NCBI GenBank assembly: GCA_902583635.1
Contig: CACHWJ010000008.1
Location: 1-38,078 of the forward strand
Source: an uncultured Pelagibacteraceae bacterium
GTDB lineage: Bacteria; Pseudomonadota; Alphaproteobacteria; Pelagibacterales; Pelagibacteraceae
Reading direction: 5' to 3'
DNA: 38,078 nt
Position 1 is the stretch's first letter. Each line of letters starts with the position of its first letter. The notes below the pieces were generated by a model. It was not told the origin of the DNA, ran no database searches, and worked only from the letters and a program-made list of their open reading frames with translations. A program made the translations under genes and the position numbers. Below are positions 15,487 through 22,772 of this stretch, piece by piece.

Positions 15487-16307
15487 TGACTAGATTTATC
15501 ACATCAAGTTTTTCACATTTAATTTTACTCATTGGAATACTAATCATGGTAGTTCCTGTATGGATGATTTTTGCTAGCTCGACGCACACGAGTTCAATGA
15601 TTAATATGAATGGTCTCCAAATGTTTTTAGGAGATAGCTTTTATGAAAATTACTTACGAGTTTTATTATATCAGGGTGGTTTTTTTAAAGAGATAACAGC
15701 ATTAAAAATGTTTTTTAATAGTTTTATCATGGCTACAGGAGTTGCAATATTATCCGTTGTTACATCTTTAATGGCTGCTTACGCGTTGGTTTATTACAGA
15801 ATAAAATATGCAACATTATTGTTTTGGATTATATTTATTACAATTTTAGTACCATTAGAGTTAAGAATTTTCCCTACTTATTCAGTAATGGCTGAGCTTA
15901 ATCTAGTGAATTCTTACTTTGGATTAATAGTTCCTATTTCAGCATCAGCTATAGCAACATTATTCTTTCGACAATTTTATAAAACCGTTCCAGATGAATT
16001 ACTTGAATCCGCAAAACTTGATGGAGCAAATACCTGGAGATTTTTTGTTGATTTTTTAATTCCTTTGTCAAAAACAATGATTGTAGCGATGTTAATATTT
16101 ATGTTTGTTTTTGGCTACAATCAGTATCTATGGCCATTATTGGTAACAACTTCAGAACAATATTGGACAGTGGTTATGGGATTAAAAATGATGTCGGGTT
16201 CAATTGTTCATCGTTTTGCTTTCGTGATGATGTCTATGGTGCCACCAATTTTAATTATAATTGTGTTGCAGAAATATTTTATTAAGGGGGTTTTTCAAGA
16301 TAAATGA
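15486..16307 (+). CDS. ugpE: ABC transporter permease UgpE, first copy
   Basis: 273 residues with six membrane segments. The EAA loop is ESAKLDGANTWRFFVDFLIP, and the protein ends QKYFIKGVFQDK, both UgpE hallmarks. It would pair with UgpA in the G3P/glycerophosphodiester importer. It is immediately followed by a second, clearly related ugpE (4-base overlap). Compared with that copy it lacks about a dozen residues in the loop before the last membrane segment (around residue 235). The two are well diverged, so they are not a recent duplication. Whether both function in one complex or as alternatives is unknown. Confidence 0.9.
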   Translation: MTRFITSSFSHLILLIGILIMVVPVWMIFASSTHTSSMINMNGLQMFLGDSFYENYLRVLLYQGGFFKEITALKMFFNSFIMATGVAILSVVTSLMAAYALVYYRIKYATLLFWIIFITILVPLELRIFPTYSVMAELNLVNSYFGLIVPISASAIATLFFRQFYKTVPDELLESAKLDGANTWRFFVDFLIPLSKTMIVAMLIFMFVFGYNQYLWPLLVTTSEQYWTVVMGLKMMSGSIVHRFAFVMMSMVPPILIIIVLQKYFIKGVFQDK

Positions 16308-17155
16308 AAATTAAACCACTTCAAATAATTGCTCATATTATTTTAATACTAGGAGTCTTGTTAATGGTAGTTCCTATTTGGATATCTTTTGCAAGTTCTT
16401 CGCATGACTCTGTAACTATATTAACCGAAGGTATGAAGTTTCATATAGGTGATCAGCTAGCAAGAAACTATAACGAAGTTTTAAATGAAAAAGGTGGTTG
16501 GTCAGAAGAAGTGACTGCTGCAAAAATGTTTATTAATAGTTTTATAATGGCATTAGGAATTGCAACACTTAAGGTAGTTATTTCAGCAATGTCAGCATAT
16601 GCTTTGGTTTATTATAGATTTAAATTAGCTGTACCAATTTTTTGGTTAATCTTTATTACTCTACTTGTTCCTTTGGAGGTAAGGATTTTTCCAAGCTATA
16701 AAATTGTATCTGATTTAGGTTTAACAAATTCATATACAGGCCTTATCCTTCCATTAGTTGCTTCAGCTACAGCAACATTTTTCTTCAGACAATTTTATAA
16801 AACAATTCCAGATGAACTCTTGGAGTCAGCAAAATTAGACGGAGCAAATGCTTGGAGTTTTTTCATAGATTTCTTGGTTCCATTATCTAAAACCATGATA
16901 GCAGCAATGTTTATCTTTATGTTTGTATATGGATACAGCCAATATTTATGGCCACTAATAATGACAACTGCAGAAGAATACTGGACTGTTGTAATGGGAA
17001 TGAAGATTATTTACACAGAAAGCTATGAAGGAGTTGCTCTGCCAAGAACTGCAGAAAGATTTGCGTATATCATTTTGTCAATGATCCCACCAGTTTTAGT
17101 GGTAGTATTTTTACAAAAATGGTTCATAAAAGGATTAATTCAAACGGAGAAATAA
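16304..17155 (+). CDS. ugpE: ABC transporter permease UgpE, second copy
   Basis: 283 residues with six membrane segments. The EAA loop ESAKLDGANAWSFFIDFLVP and the end QKWFIKGLIQTEK are nearly canonical; the closing VKGL-TEK-like end is closest to standard UgpE. It retains the longer loop around YTESYEGVALPRTAE before the last segment, matching E. coli UgpE (about 281 residues) in length better than the first copy does. By eye the two copies share large identical blocks such as FFRQFYKT-PDELLESAKLDGAN. Its start overlaps the first copy by ATGA and its stop directly abuts ugpC. It may be the ancestral permease, with the first copy a specialised paralogue. Confidence 0.92.
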   Translation: MKIKPLQIIAHIILILGVLLMVVPIWISFASSSHDSVTILTEGMKFHIGDQLARNYNEVLNEKGGWSEEVTAAKMFINSFIMALGIATLKVVISAMSAYALVYYRFKLAVPIFWLIFITLLVPLEVRIFPSYKIVSDLGLTNSYTGLILPLVASATATFFFRQFYKTIPDELLESAKLDGANAWSFFIDFLVPLSKTMIAAMFIFMFVYGYSQYLWPLIMTTAEEYWTVVMGMKIIYTESYEGVALPRTAERFAYIILSMIPPVLVVVFLQKWFIKGLIQTEK

Positions 17156-18208
17156 ATGAGCTTTTTAGATTTAAAAAATGTGACTAAGATTTACCCAAAT
17201 GGAACTAAGGCTGTTCATGAAACTTCATTAAGTGTTGATGAAGGTGAGTTTATGGTTTTTGTAGGACCTAGTGGATGTGGAAAATCAACTTTATTAAGAA
17301 TGGTTGCAGGCTTAGAGGATATTACAGAGGGTGATATTAATCTTGATGGAAAATTAATTAATGAGGTAGATCCGTCTGAAAGAGATGTAGCAATGGTGTT
17401 TCAGAACTATGCATTATACCCACATATGAATGTTTATAATAACTTGGCTTATGGTCTAAAAAACAGAGGAATTGACAAAGAAACAATTGAGCAAAAAGTA
17501 AATGATGCAGCTAAGCTGCTACAAATTTCAGATTATTTACAGAGAAAACCTTCAATGTTATCCGGAGGTCAAAGACAAAGAGTTGCAATGGGTAGAGCAA
17601 TTGTTAGAAATCCTAAAATATTCTTATTTGATGAACCTCTTTCAAACTTAGATGCAAAATTAAGAATTCAGATGAGACTTGAAATCAAAAAACTTCAGCA
17701 GAAAGTTGGAGTAACAAGCATATTTGTTACGCATGATCAAGTAGAGGCCATGACACTTGCTGATAGATTAGCAGTTATTAACAATGGAATTATTGAACAG
17801 CTTGGAACTCCTATTGAGATATATGATAATCCAAAATCATTATTTGTTGCTGGTTTTATTGGCTCACCTCAAATGAATTTTTTAGATGGTAATATAAAAA
17901 ATAAAACATTATCTGCAGAAGGTTTTGAAATTAAAGATATTGATAGTGACTTTGAGGGAGAAGTAAAATTAGGAATAAGACCTGAACATTTAAGTCAACG
18001 TGAAAATAGTTTAATTAATTTAAAAGTAGACTTAGTGGAACAACTTGGTTCGGATAATCTTGTTTATGGTCAATTAAAAGACAAAAAAGACTTTTGTTAT
18101 AGGTGTCCGGGAAATCTAACTATTGAAAAAGGTACTGATCTAAGTCTTAATATTGAGAACAATAAATATTATATTTTTGATAAAAGCACTGGCAAAAGAG
18201 TTAATTAA
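17156..18208 (+). CDS. ugpC: ABC transporter ATP-binding protein UgpC
   Basis: 350 residues of the MalK/UgpC class. Walker A GPSGCGKST is at 37-45, the Q-loop Gln at 83, the signature LSGGQRQR at 135-142, Walker B IFLFDEP at 155-161 and the switch His at 193. A C-terminal OB-type regulatory domain (about 235-350) follows, with LGIRPEHL inside it. It powers uptake through UgpA/UgpE. The gene starts directly at the base after the second ugpE stop. The C-terminal domain is a plausible site for control by cytoplasmic ligands or proteins, as in E. coli UgpC/MalK, but no specific residues can be assigned here. Confidence 0.94.
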   Translation: MSFLDLKNVTKIYPNGTKAVHETSLSVDEGEFMVFVGPSGCGKSTLLRMVAGLEDITEGDINLDGKLINEVDPSERDVAMVFQNYALYPHMNVYNNLAYGLKNRGIDKETIEQKVNDAAKLLQISDYLQRKPSMLSGGQRQRVAMGRAIVRNPKIFLFDEPLSNLDAKLRIQMRLEIKKLQQKVGVTSIFVTHDQVEAMTLADRLAVINNGIIEQLGTPIEIYDNPKSLFVAGFIGSPQMNFLDGNIKNKTLSAEGFEIKDIDSDFEGEVKLGIRPEHLSQRENSLINLKVDLVEQLGSDNLVYGQLKDKKDFCYRCPGNLTIEKGTDLSLNIENNKYYIFDKSTGKRVN

Positions 18209-18210
18209 TT

Positions 18211-19134
18211 TTGATTTTAAGCAAACCAAATCATATAAAAATTTATGGTCACCGAGGAGCAAGAGGAGATCTTCCCGAAAACACTCTAGAAAGTTTTAAA
18301 TACTTATTTGAAAACAATATTAATGCATACGAAACTGATATTTTGATTTCAAAAGATCTTATTCCTGTGATTACTCACGACTTTAGATTAGATCCAAGTC
18401 TTACAAAAGATAACGAGGGAAATTGGATAGAGGATGAAAATATAAAAATATATGATTTAACTTATGAAGAACTTTTAAAATTTGATGTTGGATCTTTAAA
18501 TAAGTTATCTAGATATGGAAGAAGATTTGTTAATCAAAAAACTTTAGAAAATCAAAAGATACCGAAACTTTCTGAATTATTAAATTTATCCTCAAAAAAC
18601 ATATCTGAAAATCTATTAATAAATTTAGAAATTAAATCTACGCCTGATGAGGAAAATCTAACGCCGACTCCAGAAGAAATGGTTAAACTAGTTATGCAAG
18701 AGGTAAATAAGTCAACCTTACAAAATAAAATAATTGTTTCATCATTTGATTGGCGAACACTGACAGAAATGAAAAAACTTTACCCTGAAATTTCAAGAGC
18801 TTATTTAACTTTTCAACAACAGGCTGGAATTAAAATTAAAAATACAATTTATAATAGATCTCCATGGATGAGTTACATGCCCTTTTTTGAAAATCATGAA
18901 TTACCGAAAATTATAAAATCACAAGGCGGAGAAGCTTGGCATCCATACCATAAAGATATTACAAAAAAACTAGTAGATATTTCTCATCAAGAAAATTTGC
19001 CAGTGAACGTTTGGACAGTAAACAAAGATTACGACATGTTAAAAATGGTTGAGTATGGTGTAGATGGTATCATGACAGATTATCCATTGAAGCTTAAAGA
19101 ACTTTGTGAGAAAGAAAATATAAACTGGTTTTAG
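18211..19134 (+). CDS. ugpQ: Glycerophosphodiester phosphodiesterase (cytoplasmic)
   Basis: 307 residues of the GDPD family. The catalytic signature YGHRGARGDLPENT places His14-Arg15 and Glu23; Glu41-Thr-Asp43 (the metal ligand pair) and the general acid His56 follow in VITHDFRLD. The C-terminal half has the expected NVWTVN and GVDGIMTDYP blocks. It cleaves glycerophosphodiesters to G3P plus an alcohol such as choline or ethanolamine. There is no signal peptide, so it acts inside the cell on what the Ugp system imports, as UgpQ does in E. coli. The start is a TTG at 18211, two bases after ugpC; no nearby in-frame ATG keeps the HRGA motif. Family members from Bacillus and plants are exported, unlike this one. 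Confidence 0.9.
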   Translation: MILSKPNHIKIYGHRGARGDLPENTLESFKYLFENNINAYETDILISKDLIPVITHDFRLDPSLTKDNEGNWIEDENIKIYDLTYEELLKFDVGSLNKLSRYGRRFVNQKTLENQKIPKLSELLNLSSKNISENLLINLEIKSTPDEENLTPTPEEMVKLVMQEVNKSTLQNKIIVSSFDWRTLTEMKKLYPEISRAYLTFQQQAGIKIKNTIYNRSPWMSYMPFFENHELPKIIKSQGGEAWHPYHKDITKKLVDISHQENLPVNVWTVNKDYDMLKMVEYGVDGIMTDYPLKLKELCEKENINWF

Positions 19135-19143
19135 TTTATTTTA

Positions 19144-19866
19144 ATGGATTTAAATATAGTTAGTAATGAGGAAAAGTTTTTAGCTGGAAAACTTGAAGGA
19201 TATACTTTAAAAGGTGCTGAAAATAAATTTGATGACAAAGGAAATCCTTTACCCTTTCCAGGTTGTACAATAATTTGTAATATTCCTCTTAATACCAATT
19301 TATCCGATGAAATTAGTAGTTTTCAAAAAAAAATAAAAAATTTTAATCCAGAAAAAACTTATTTCTATTTACCTCAATCTAGTTTTCATATGACGTTATT
19401 TGATTGTTGTAATTTAAATACAAAAAATACAAATAATTGGCCATTAGATATAGATCTTGATATGGATCACAAAGATATAGCTTTTGAATTAAATAAAAGA
19501 ATTAAAAACTATAATTTTCCAAAAGAATTTAATCTTAAACTAAAAACATTTTTTGGTGGTTATAGTATTATTTTAGAACCTTTTTCTAAAAAGGATGAAA
19601 AAATTCTTAGAAATTGTAGAGATGAACTAAGTAGCTTATTAAAAATTAAATTTGAAAACCATCAAAGATATACTTTTCATATTACTTTGGCATATATCTT
19701 AAGAGAGCTTAGTGAGATTGAAATAAGTAATTTAATTGAATTTAATAAAAAACTATTTTTAGACTTTAGTAAAAAATTTCCAAAAATTACTTTTTCAAAA
19801 CCTGAAATGTGTACTTTTGAGAACATGTTAGAATTTAAAAGTGTTAATCCTTCCAGCTTGTATTAG
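19144..19866 (+). CDS. DUF1868 protein, 2H phosphoesterase superfamily
   Basis: 240 residues. Two HxT motifs, FHMTLFD (His82, Thr84) and FHITLAY (His179, Thr181), are each preceded by an aromatic and placed about 97 residues apart in two repeats. That is the catalytic pattern of the 2H phosphoesterases (LigT/CPDase-like), and the N-terminal NKFDDKGNPLPFPGCTIIC region resembles DUF1868. Family members cleave or transfer on cyclic 2',3'-phosphates or related esters. No function is established for DUF1868. The location between the glycerophosphodiesterase and glycerol kinase suggests a phosphoester related to the glycerophosphodiester pathway, for example cyclic glycerophosphate (inference). It starts 9 bases after the previous gene and is predicted cytoplasmic. 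Confidence 0.82.
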   Translation: MDLNIVSNEEKFLAGKLEGYTLKGAENKFDDKGNPLPFPGCTIICNIPLNTNLSDEISSFQKKIKNFNPEKTYFYLPQSSFHMTLFDCCNLNTKNTNNWPLDIDLDMDHKDIAFELNKRIKNYNFPKEFNLKLKTFFGGYSIILEPFSKKDEKILRNCRDELSSLLKIKFENHQRYTFHITLAYILRELSEIEISNLIEFNKKLFLDFSKKFPKITFSKPEMCTFENMLEFKSVNPSSLY

Positions 19867-19908
19867 TTTTTACTTTTAGAAAAAAAAATTTAGGTATAGA
19901 CTTAAATT

Positions 19909-21387
19909 GTGAAAAAATTTCTTGTTGCTATTGACCAAGGCACAACATCAACTAGAGCAATTCTCTTTGATTTAGATGGTAATATAAAATTTACATCCCA
20001 GTTTGAATTTAATCAATATTTTCCAAAAAATGGATGGGTGGAGCATAATCCAAACGAAATTTGGCTTACAACTCTAAAAGCGTTGAAAAAAGTAATAAAA
20101 AAAGCATCACTATTAAGAGGAAAAATATTAAGTATAGGAATAACTAACCAGAGAGAGACAACTATTCTTTGGAATAAGAAAACAGGAAAACCAGTCTACA
20201 ACGCAATTGTTTGGCAAGATAGAAGAACCCAAGACTATTGTGAAGAGTTAAAGAAAAAAAATTATGAAAAAATTTTTAGAAAAAAAACTGGATTATTTAT
20301 TGACCCATATTTTTCTGCAACTAAAATTAAATGGATACTAGACAACGTAAAAAATGTTAAGAAACTTTTAAAATCAAATAATTTATTATTTGGTACTGTT
20401 GATACTTTCCTTATTTGGAAACTTACTAATGGGCAACATCATTTAACAGAAGCAACTAATGCTTGTAGGACCATGTTATTTAACATTAATAATAATAAAT
20501 GGGATAAAGAAATCTTAAAAAAACTTAAAATTTCTGAAAATATTTTGCCAAAAGTTAAAAATTCAGCTGATAATTTTGGTTTAACAAGTAAGAGAATTGT
20601 CGGCAGTGAAATACCAATATCAGCAGTTCTAGGAGACCAACAAGCAGCTGCAGTAGGACAGTCATGCTTTGAAAGAGGTTCAGTAAAAAGCACATATGGA
20701 ACTGGTGCCTTTGTCATAATGAATACTGGTTCAAAAAAAATTTATTCTAAAAATAAATTATTAACAACAATATGTTACAGATTGAATGGAAAAAATACTT
20801 ATGCTCTTGAAGGATCTATTTTTATTGCAGGTGCAGGCGTACAATGGTTAAGAGATAAATTAAAATTTATTAACAATGCTTTTGATACGGAAACAATTGC
20901 TCAATCAAAAAAAAATAATGAGGGTGTATACGTTGTGCCTGCCTTCAGTGGAATGGGAGCACCTTATTGGAGGCCTGATGCAAGAGGGGTAATAACAGGT
21001 TTAACAAGAAATAGTGATTGGAAAACCTTAGTTAGAGCAGTATTAGAGTCAGTTGCCTATCAAAGTAATGATTTATTTAATGCAATGAAAAAAGATGGTT
21101 TAAAACCAACTAAACTTAAGATTGATGGAGGCATGGTAAAAAACAACTGGTTTTCGCAATTTTTATCTGACATCATAAATATAAATACAGAAAGACCAAA
21201 GGTATTAGAAACAACTGGTTTAGGAGTAGCTTTACTAGCTGGATATCAAATTGGATTATTTAAATCATTATATCAAATCAAGAGGAAATGGAAAAAAGAT
21301 AAAATTTTTAAGCCTAAAATAAACCGAAAAGTTAGGAACGATTTAATAAATGGTTGGAAATTATCAGTTCAGAAAGCTCTATTATAA
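19909..21387 (+). CDS. glpK: Glycerol kinase
   Basis: 492 residues, normal for GlpK. The N-terminal phosphate loop DQGTTSTRA is at 9-17, ITNQRETT at 78-85 supplies the glycerol-binding Arg82-Glu83, Tyr134 in DPYFS and Asp243 in LGDQQAA are the other glycerol ligands, and the GTGAF and GLGVALLAG nucleotide regions are present. It converts glycerol plus ATP to G3P in the cytoplasm. The start is GTG at 19909, preceded by a purine-rich AGAAAAAAAAA but no clear Shine-Dalgarno. There is no glycerol facilitator (glpF) next to it, so glycerol would enter by diffusion or come from another hydrolysis step. Its placement with the Ugp genes and glpD gives a full route to DHAP. Confidence 0.95.
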   Translation: MKKFLVAIDQGTTSTRAILFDLDGNIKFTSQFEFNQYFPKNGWVEHNPNEIWLTTLKALKKVIKKASLLRGKILSIGITNQRETTILWNKKTGKPVYNAIVWQDRRTQDYCEELKKKNYEKIFRKKTGLFIDPYFSATKIKWILDNVKNVKKLLKSNNLLFGTVDTFLIWKLTNGQHHLTEATNACRTMLFNINNNKWDKEILKKLKISENILPKVKNSADNFGLTSKRIVGSEIPISAVLGDQQAAAVGQSCFERGSVKSTYGTGAFVIMNTGSKKIYSKNKLLTTICYRLNGKNTYALEGSIFIAGAGVQWLRDKLKFINNAFDTETIAQSKKNNEGVYVVPAFSGMGAPYWRPDARGVITGLTRNSDWKTLVRAVLESVAYQSNDLFNAMKKDGLKPTKLKIDGGMVKNNWFSQFLSDIININTERPKVLETTGLGVALLAGYQIGLFKSLYQIKRKWKKDKIFKPKINRKVRNDLINGWKLSVQKALL

Positions 21388-21417
21388 AAAATACAGATAA
21401 AAATTTAATTGTCGTTT

Positions 21418-21975
21418 ATGAAATATATAAATTTTATTCTTTTATTTTTGCTAAGTATTTTTAATTCAAATTATTCACAGGCTAATGATTTAGTAATAAG
21501 CGAACTGCAGAAGGGTGGGAAAATTGTATTTATAAGACATTCACTTGCACCTGGAAATGGAGATCCTAACAATATTGATTTAACAAAATGTGATACTCAA
21601 AGAAATTTAAATCAAGAGGGCATAGAACAATCAAAAAATATTGGAATATTATTTAGCGATAATAATATTCAAATCGACAAAGTATTATCTAGTGAGTGGT
21701 GTAGATGTAAAGATACCGCAAGATTTGCGTTTAATAATTATGAAACCTTCAAAGGTTTAAACTCTTTTTATCAAGAGAAGTTTTATAAATATAAAGATGA
21801 ACAAATTAAAAGTTTAAAAAAATATATATCTAATTGGAATAGTGATAAAAATCTTATTTTAGTAACACATTTCGTAGTTATTTCTGAAATTTTAAACTAC
21901 GCACCTTCATCCGGAGAGATTGTTATATCAGACAAGAGCTTAAAAGTTATTGATACTTTAGAAATTGAATATTAA
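21418..21975 (+). CDS. Exported histidine phosphatase family protein
   Basis: About 185 residues from the ATG at 21418 (a TTG three codons upstream is possible). An N-terminal hydrophobic segment at 4-18 followed by SQA gives a likely signal peptide. The histidine-phosphatase core has RHS at 40-42 (catalytic His41), Arg96 in SSEWCRCKDTA and the second His151 in VTHF, where Phe replaces the more usual Gly or Asn. The family forms a phosphohistidine intermediate and dephosphorylates small molecules or proteins. Being exported, this one probably acts in the periplasm. It follows glpK by 30 bases, so it could liberate glycerol from periplasmic phosphoesters for GlpK, but that link is inference. 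Confidence 0.85.
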   Translation: MKYINFILLFLLSIFNSNYSQANDLVISELQKGGKIVFIRHSLAPGNGDPNNIDLTKCDTQRNLNQEGIEQSKNIGILFSDNNIQIDKVLSSEWCRCKDTARFAFNNYETFKGLNSFYQEKFYKYKDEQIKSLKKYISNWNSDKNLILVTHFVVISEILNYAPSSGEIVISDKSLKVIDTLEIEY

Positions 21976-21986
21976 ATTAAATAATT

Positions 21987-22124
21987 ATGTCATCAAAAAG
22001 AGCTATGAGACAAGCACAAAAGCAAGCATATGCAAGGCATCGTTCAAATATTACAAACAGTAGATTTGAACTTAAGAGAAAATTTTTCACAAAAAATAAA
22101 GAAGAAAAAAAAAATAAAAATTAA
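21987..22124 (+). CDS. Small basic hypothetical protein, 45 residues
   Basis: An open frame from the ATG at 21987 to the TAA at 22122-22124, starting 11 bases after the histidine phosphatase stop. It is extremely basic (Lys and Arg dominate) with no hydrophobic segment; the N-terminus reads MSSKRAMRQAQKQAYARHRS and the C-terminus is a run of Lys, Glu and Asn. It could be a nucleic-acid- or ribosome-associated peptide, but I recognise no family. Codon composition matches neighbouring genes. Downstream there is a weak inverted repeat, TAACTT-8-AAGTTA at 22122-22141, that could end transcription from either side. Confidence 0.5.
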   Translation: MSSKRAMRQAQKQAYARHRSNITNSRFELKRKFFTKNKEEKKNKN

Positions 22125-22143
22125 CTTTGTTGATTAAGTTAGT

Positions 22144-22317
22144 CTATTTTCTTTCGTCTTTATCAACAAAAAATAAAGTAATAATGAAAATTACTGTCCA
22201 GCCAAAAACAGACATAGTTTTTAAAGAAGTTGTATTCACACCCCAAACGTCAAAGAATAAAGCACCAATTATTATTCCTATAGCATAAATAATACTAATT
22301 AATTTAACTTTACTCAT
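22144..22317 (-). CDS. Small membrane protein with two predicted TM segments, 57 residues
   Basis: An open frame on the minus strand from ATG 22315-22317 to TAG at 22144-22146. Hydrophobic segments at about 6-23 and 38-52, separated by a short polar loop with WGVNTTSLKT, end in the charged tail VDKDERK. This is the shape of a small helical-hairpin inner-membrane protein. It begins 8 bases after the DUF1289 gene ends on the same strand, so the two form a small operon. I do not recognise a family. Confidence 0.55.
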   Translation of the reverse strand: MSKVKLISIIYAIGIIIGALFFDVWGVNTTSLKTMSVFGWTVIFIITLFFVDKDERK

Positions 22318-22325
22318 ATAGATCT

Positions 22326-22577
22326 TTATTCTTTTATTTGTTTTTTTTTAAACAAAGACATCCCATTATTTATCTTGTATTCATAAGACTCATTGAAACT
22401 CTCAAGCTGCCAGCCTGATAATCTTTTTTTTATCGACTCTAGATTGTTTTTTTTCCAATCATCAGATGTATCCTCTTTCTTCCATATTTGCTTTTCTTCA
22501 TTGCTTCTTCCACATCCATAGCAATACCCTGTAGATGGATCCGTTTTACAAATACTTATGCAAGGGGAGATAATCAT
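22326..22577 (-). CDS. DUF1289 domain-containing protein
   Basis: 83 residues. The N-terminal half SPCISICKTDPSTGYCYGCGRSNEE is the DUF1289 signature, with four cysteines at 6, 10, 19 and 22 that could bind a metal; it is followed by WKKEDTSDDW and a basic helix. The family has no firmly established function in sequence databases. It is divergent from the tRNA-Leu/tig unit, and the 57-residue membrane protein gene follows 8 bases after it. Confidence 0.85.
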   Translation of the reverse strand: MIISPCISICKTDPSTGYCYGCGRSNEEKQIWKKEDTSDDWKKNNLESIKKRLSGWQLESFNESYEYKINNGMSLFKKKQIKE

Positions 22578-22634
22578 TTTTCTTAAAGTAATATAAAATT
22601 AGTTACAAAAATAGATAATTTTTAACATTTGTCA

Positions 22635-22663
22635 TTGGACAAATAGTTTCAATAATATATAAA
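22635..22663 (+). promoter_or_regulatory. Strong sigma-70 promoter for tRNA-Leu and tig
   Basis: TTGGAC at 22635-22640, an exact 17-base spacer and TATAAA at 22658-22663. The start site is predicted near 22670, eight bases before the tRNA. The -35 box lies inside a perfect 6-bp inverted repeat TTTGTC-ATTG-GACAAA (22628-22643), which could also be a regulator site. Confidence 0.72.
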
Positions 22664-22677
22664 ACCCCGTAATTTGT

Positions 22678-22762
22678 GGGGCGATGGCGGAATTGGTAGA
22701 CGCGTTGGTCTTAGGAACCAATATGGCAACATGTGAAGGTTCGAGTCCTTTTCGCCCTACCA
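22678..22762 (+). tRNA. tRNA-Leu (anticodon UAG)
   Basis: An 85-base class II tRNA. The acceptor GGGGCGA pairs with TCGCCCT (one G-U), the D arm contains TGGCGGAATTGGTAGACGC typical of bacterial tRNA-Leu, the anticodon stem TTGGT/ACCAA encloses CTTAGGA with anticodon TAG at its centre, and a long variable arm and the T arm GGTTCGAGTCC follow. CCA is encoded. It reads CUA codons (and possibly other CUN by wobble). Its 3' end is only 10 bases before the trigger factor start. Confidence 0.95.
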
Positions 22763-22772
22763 TTAAAATATT

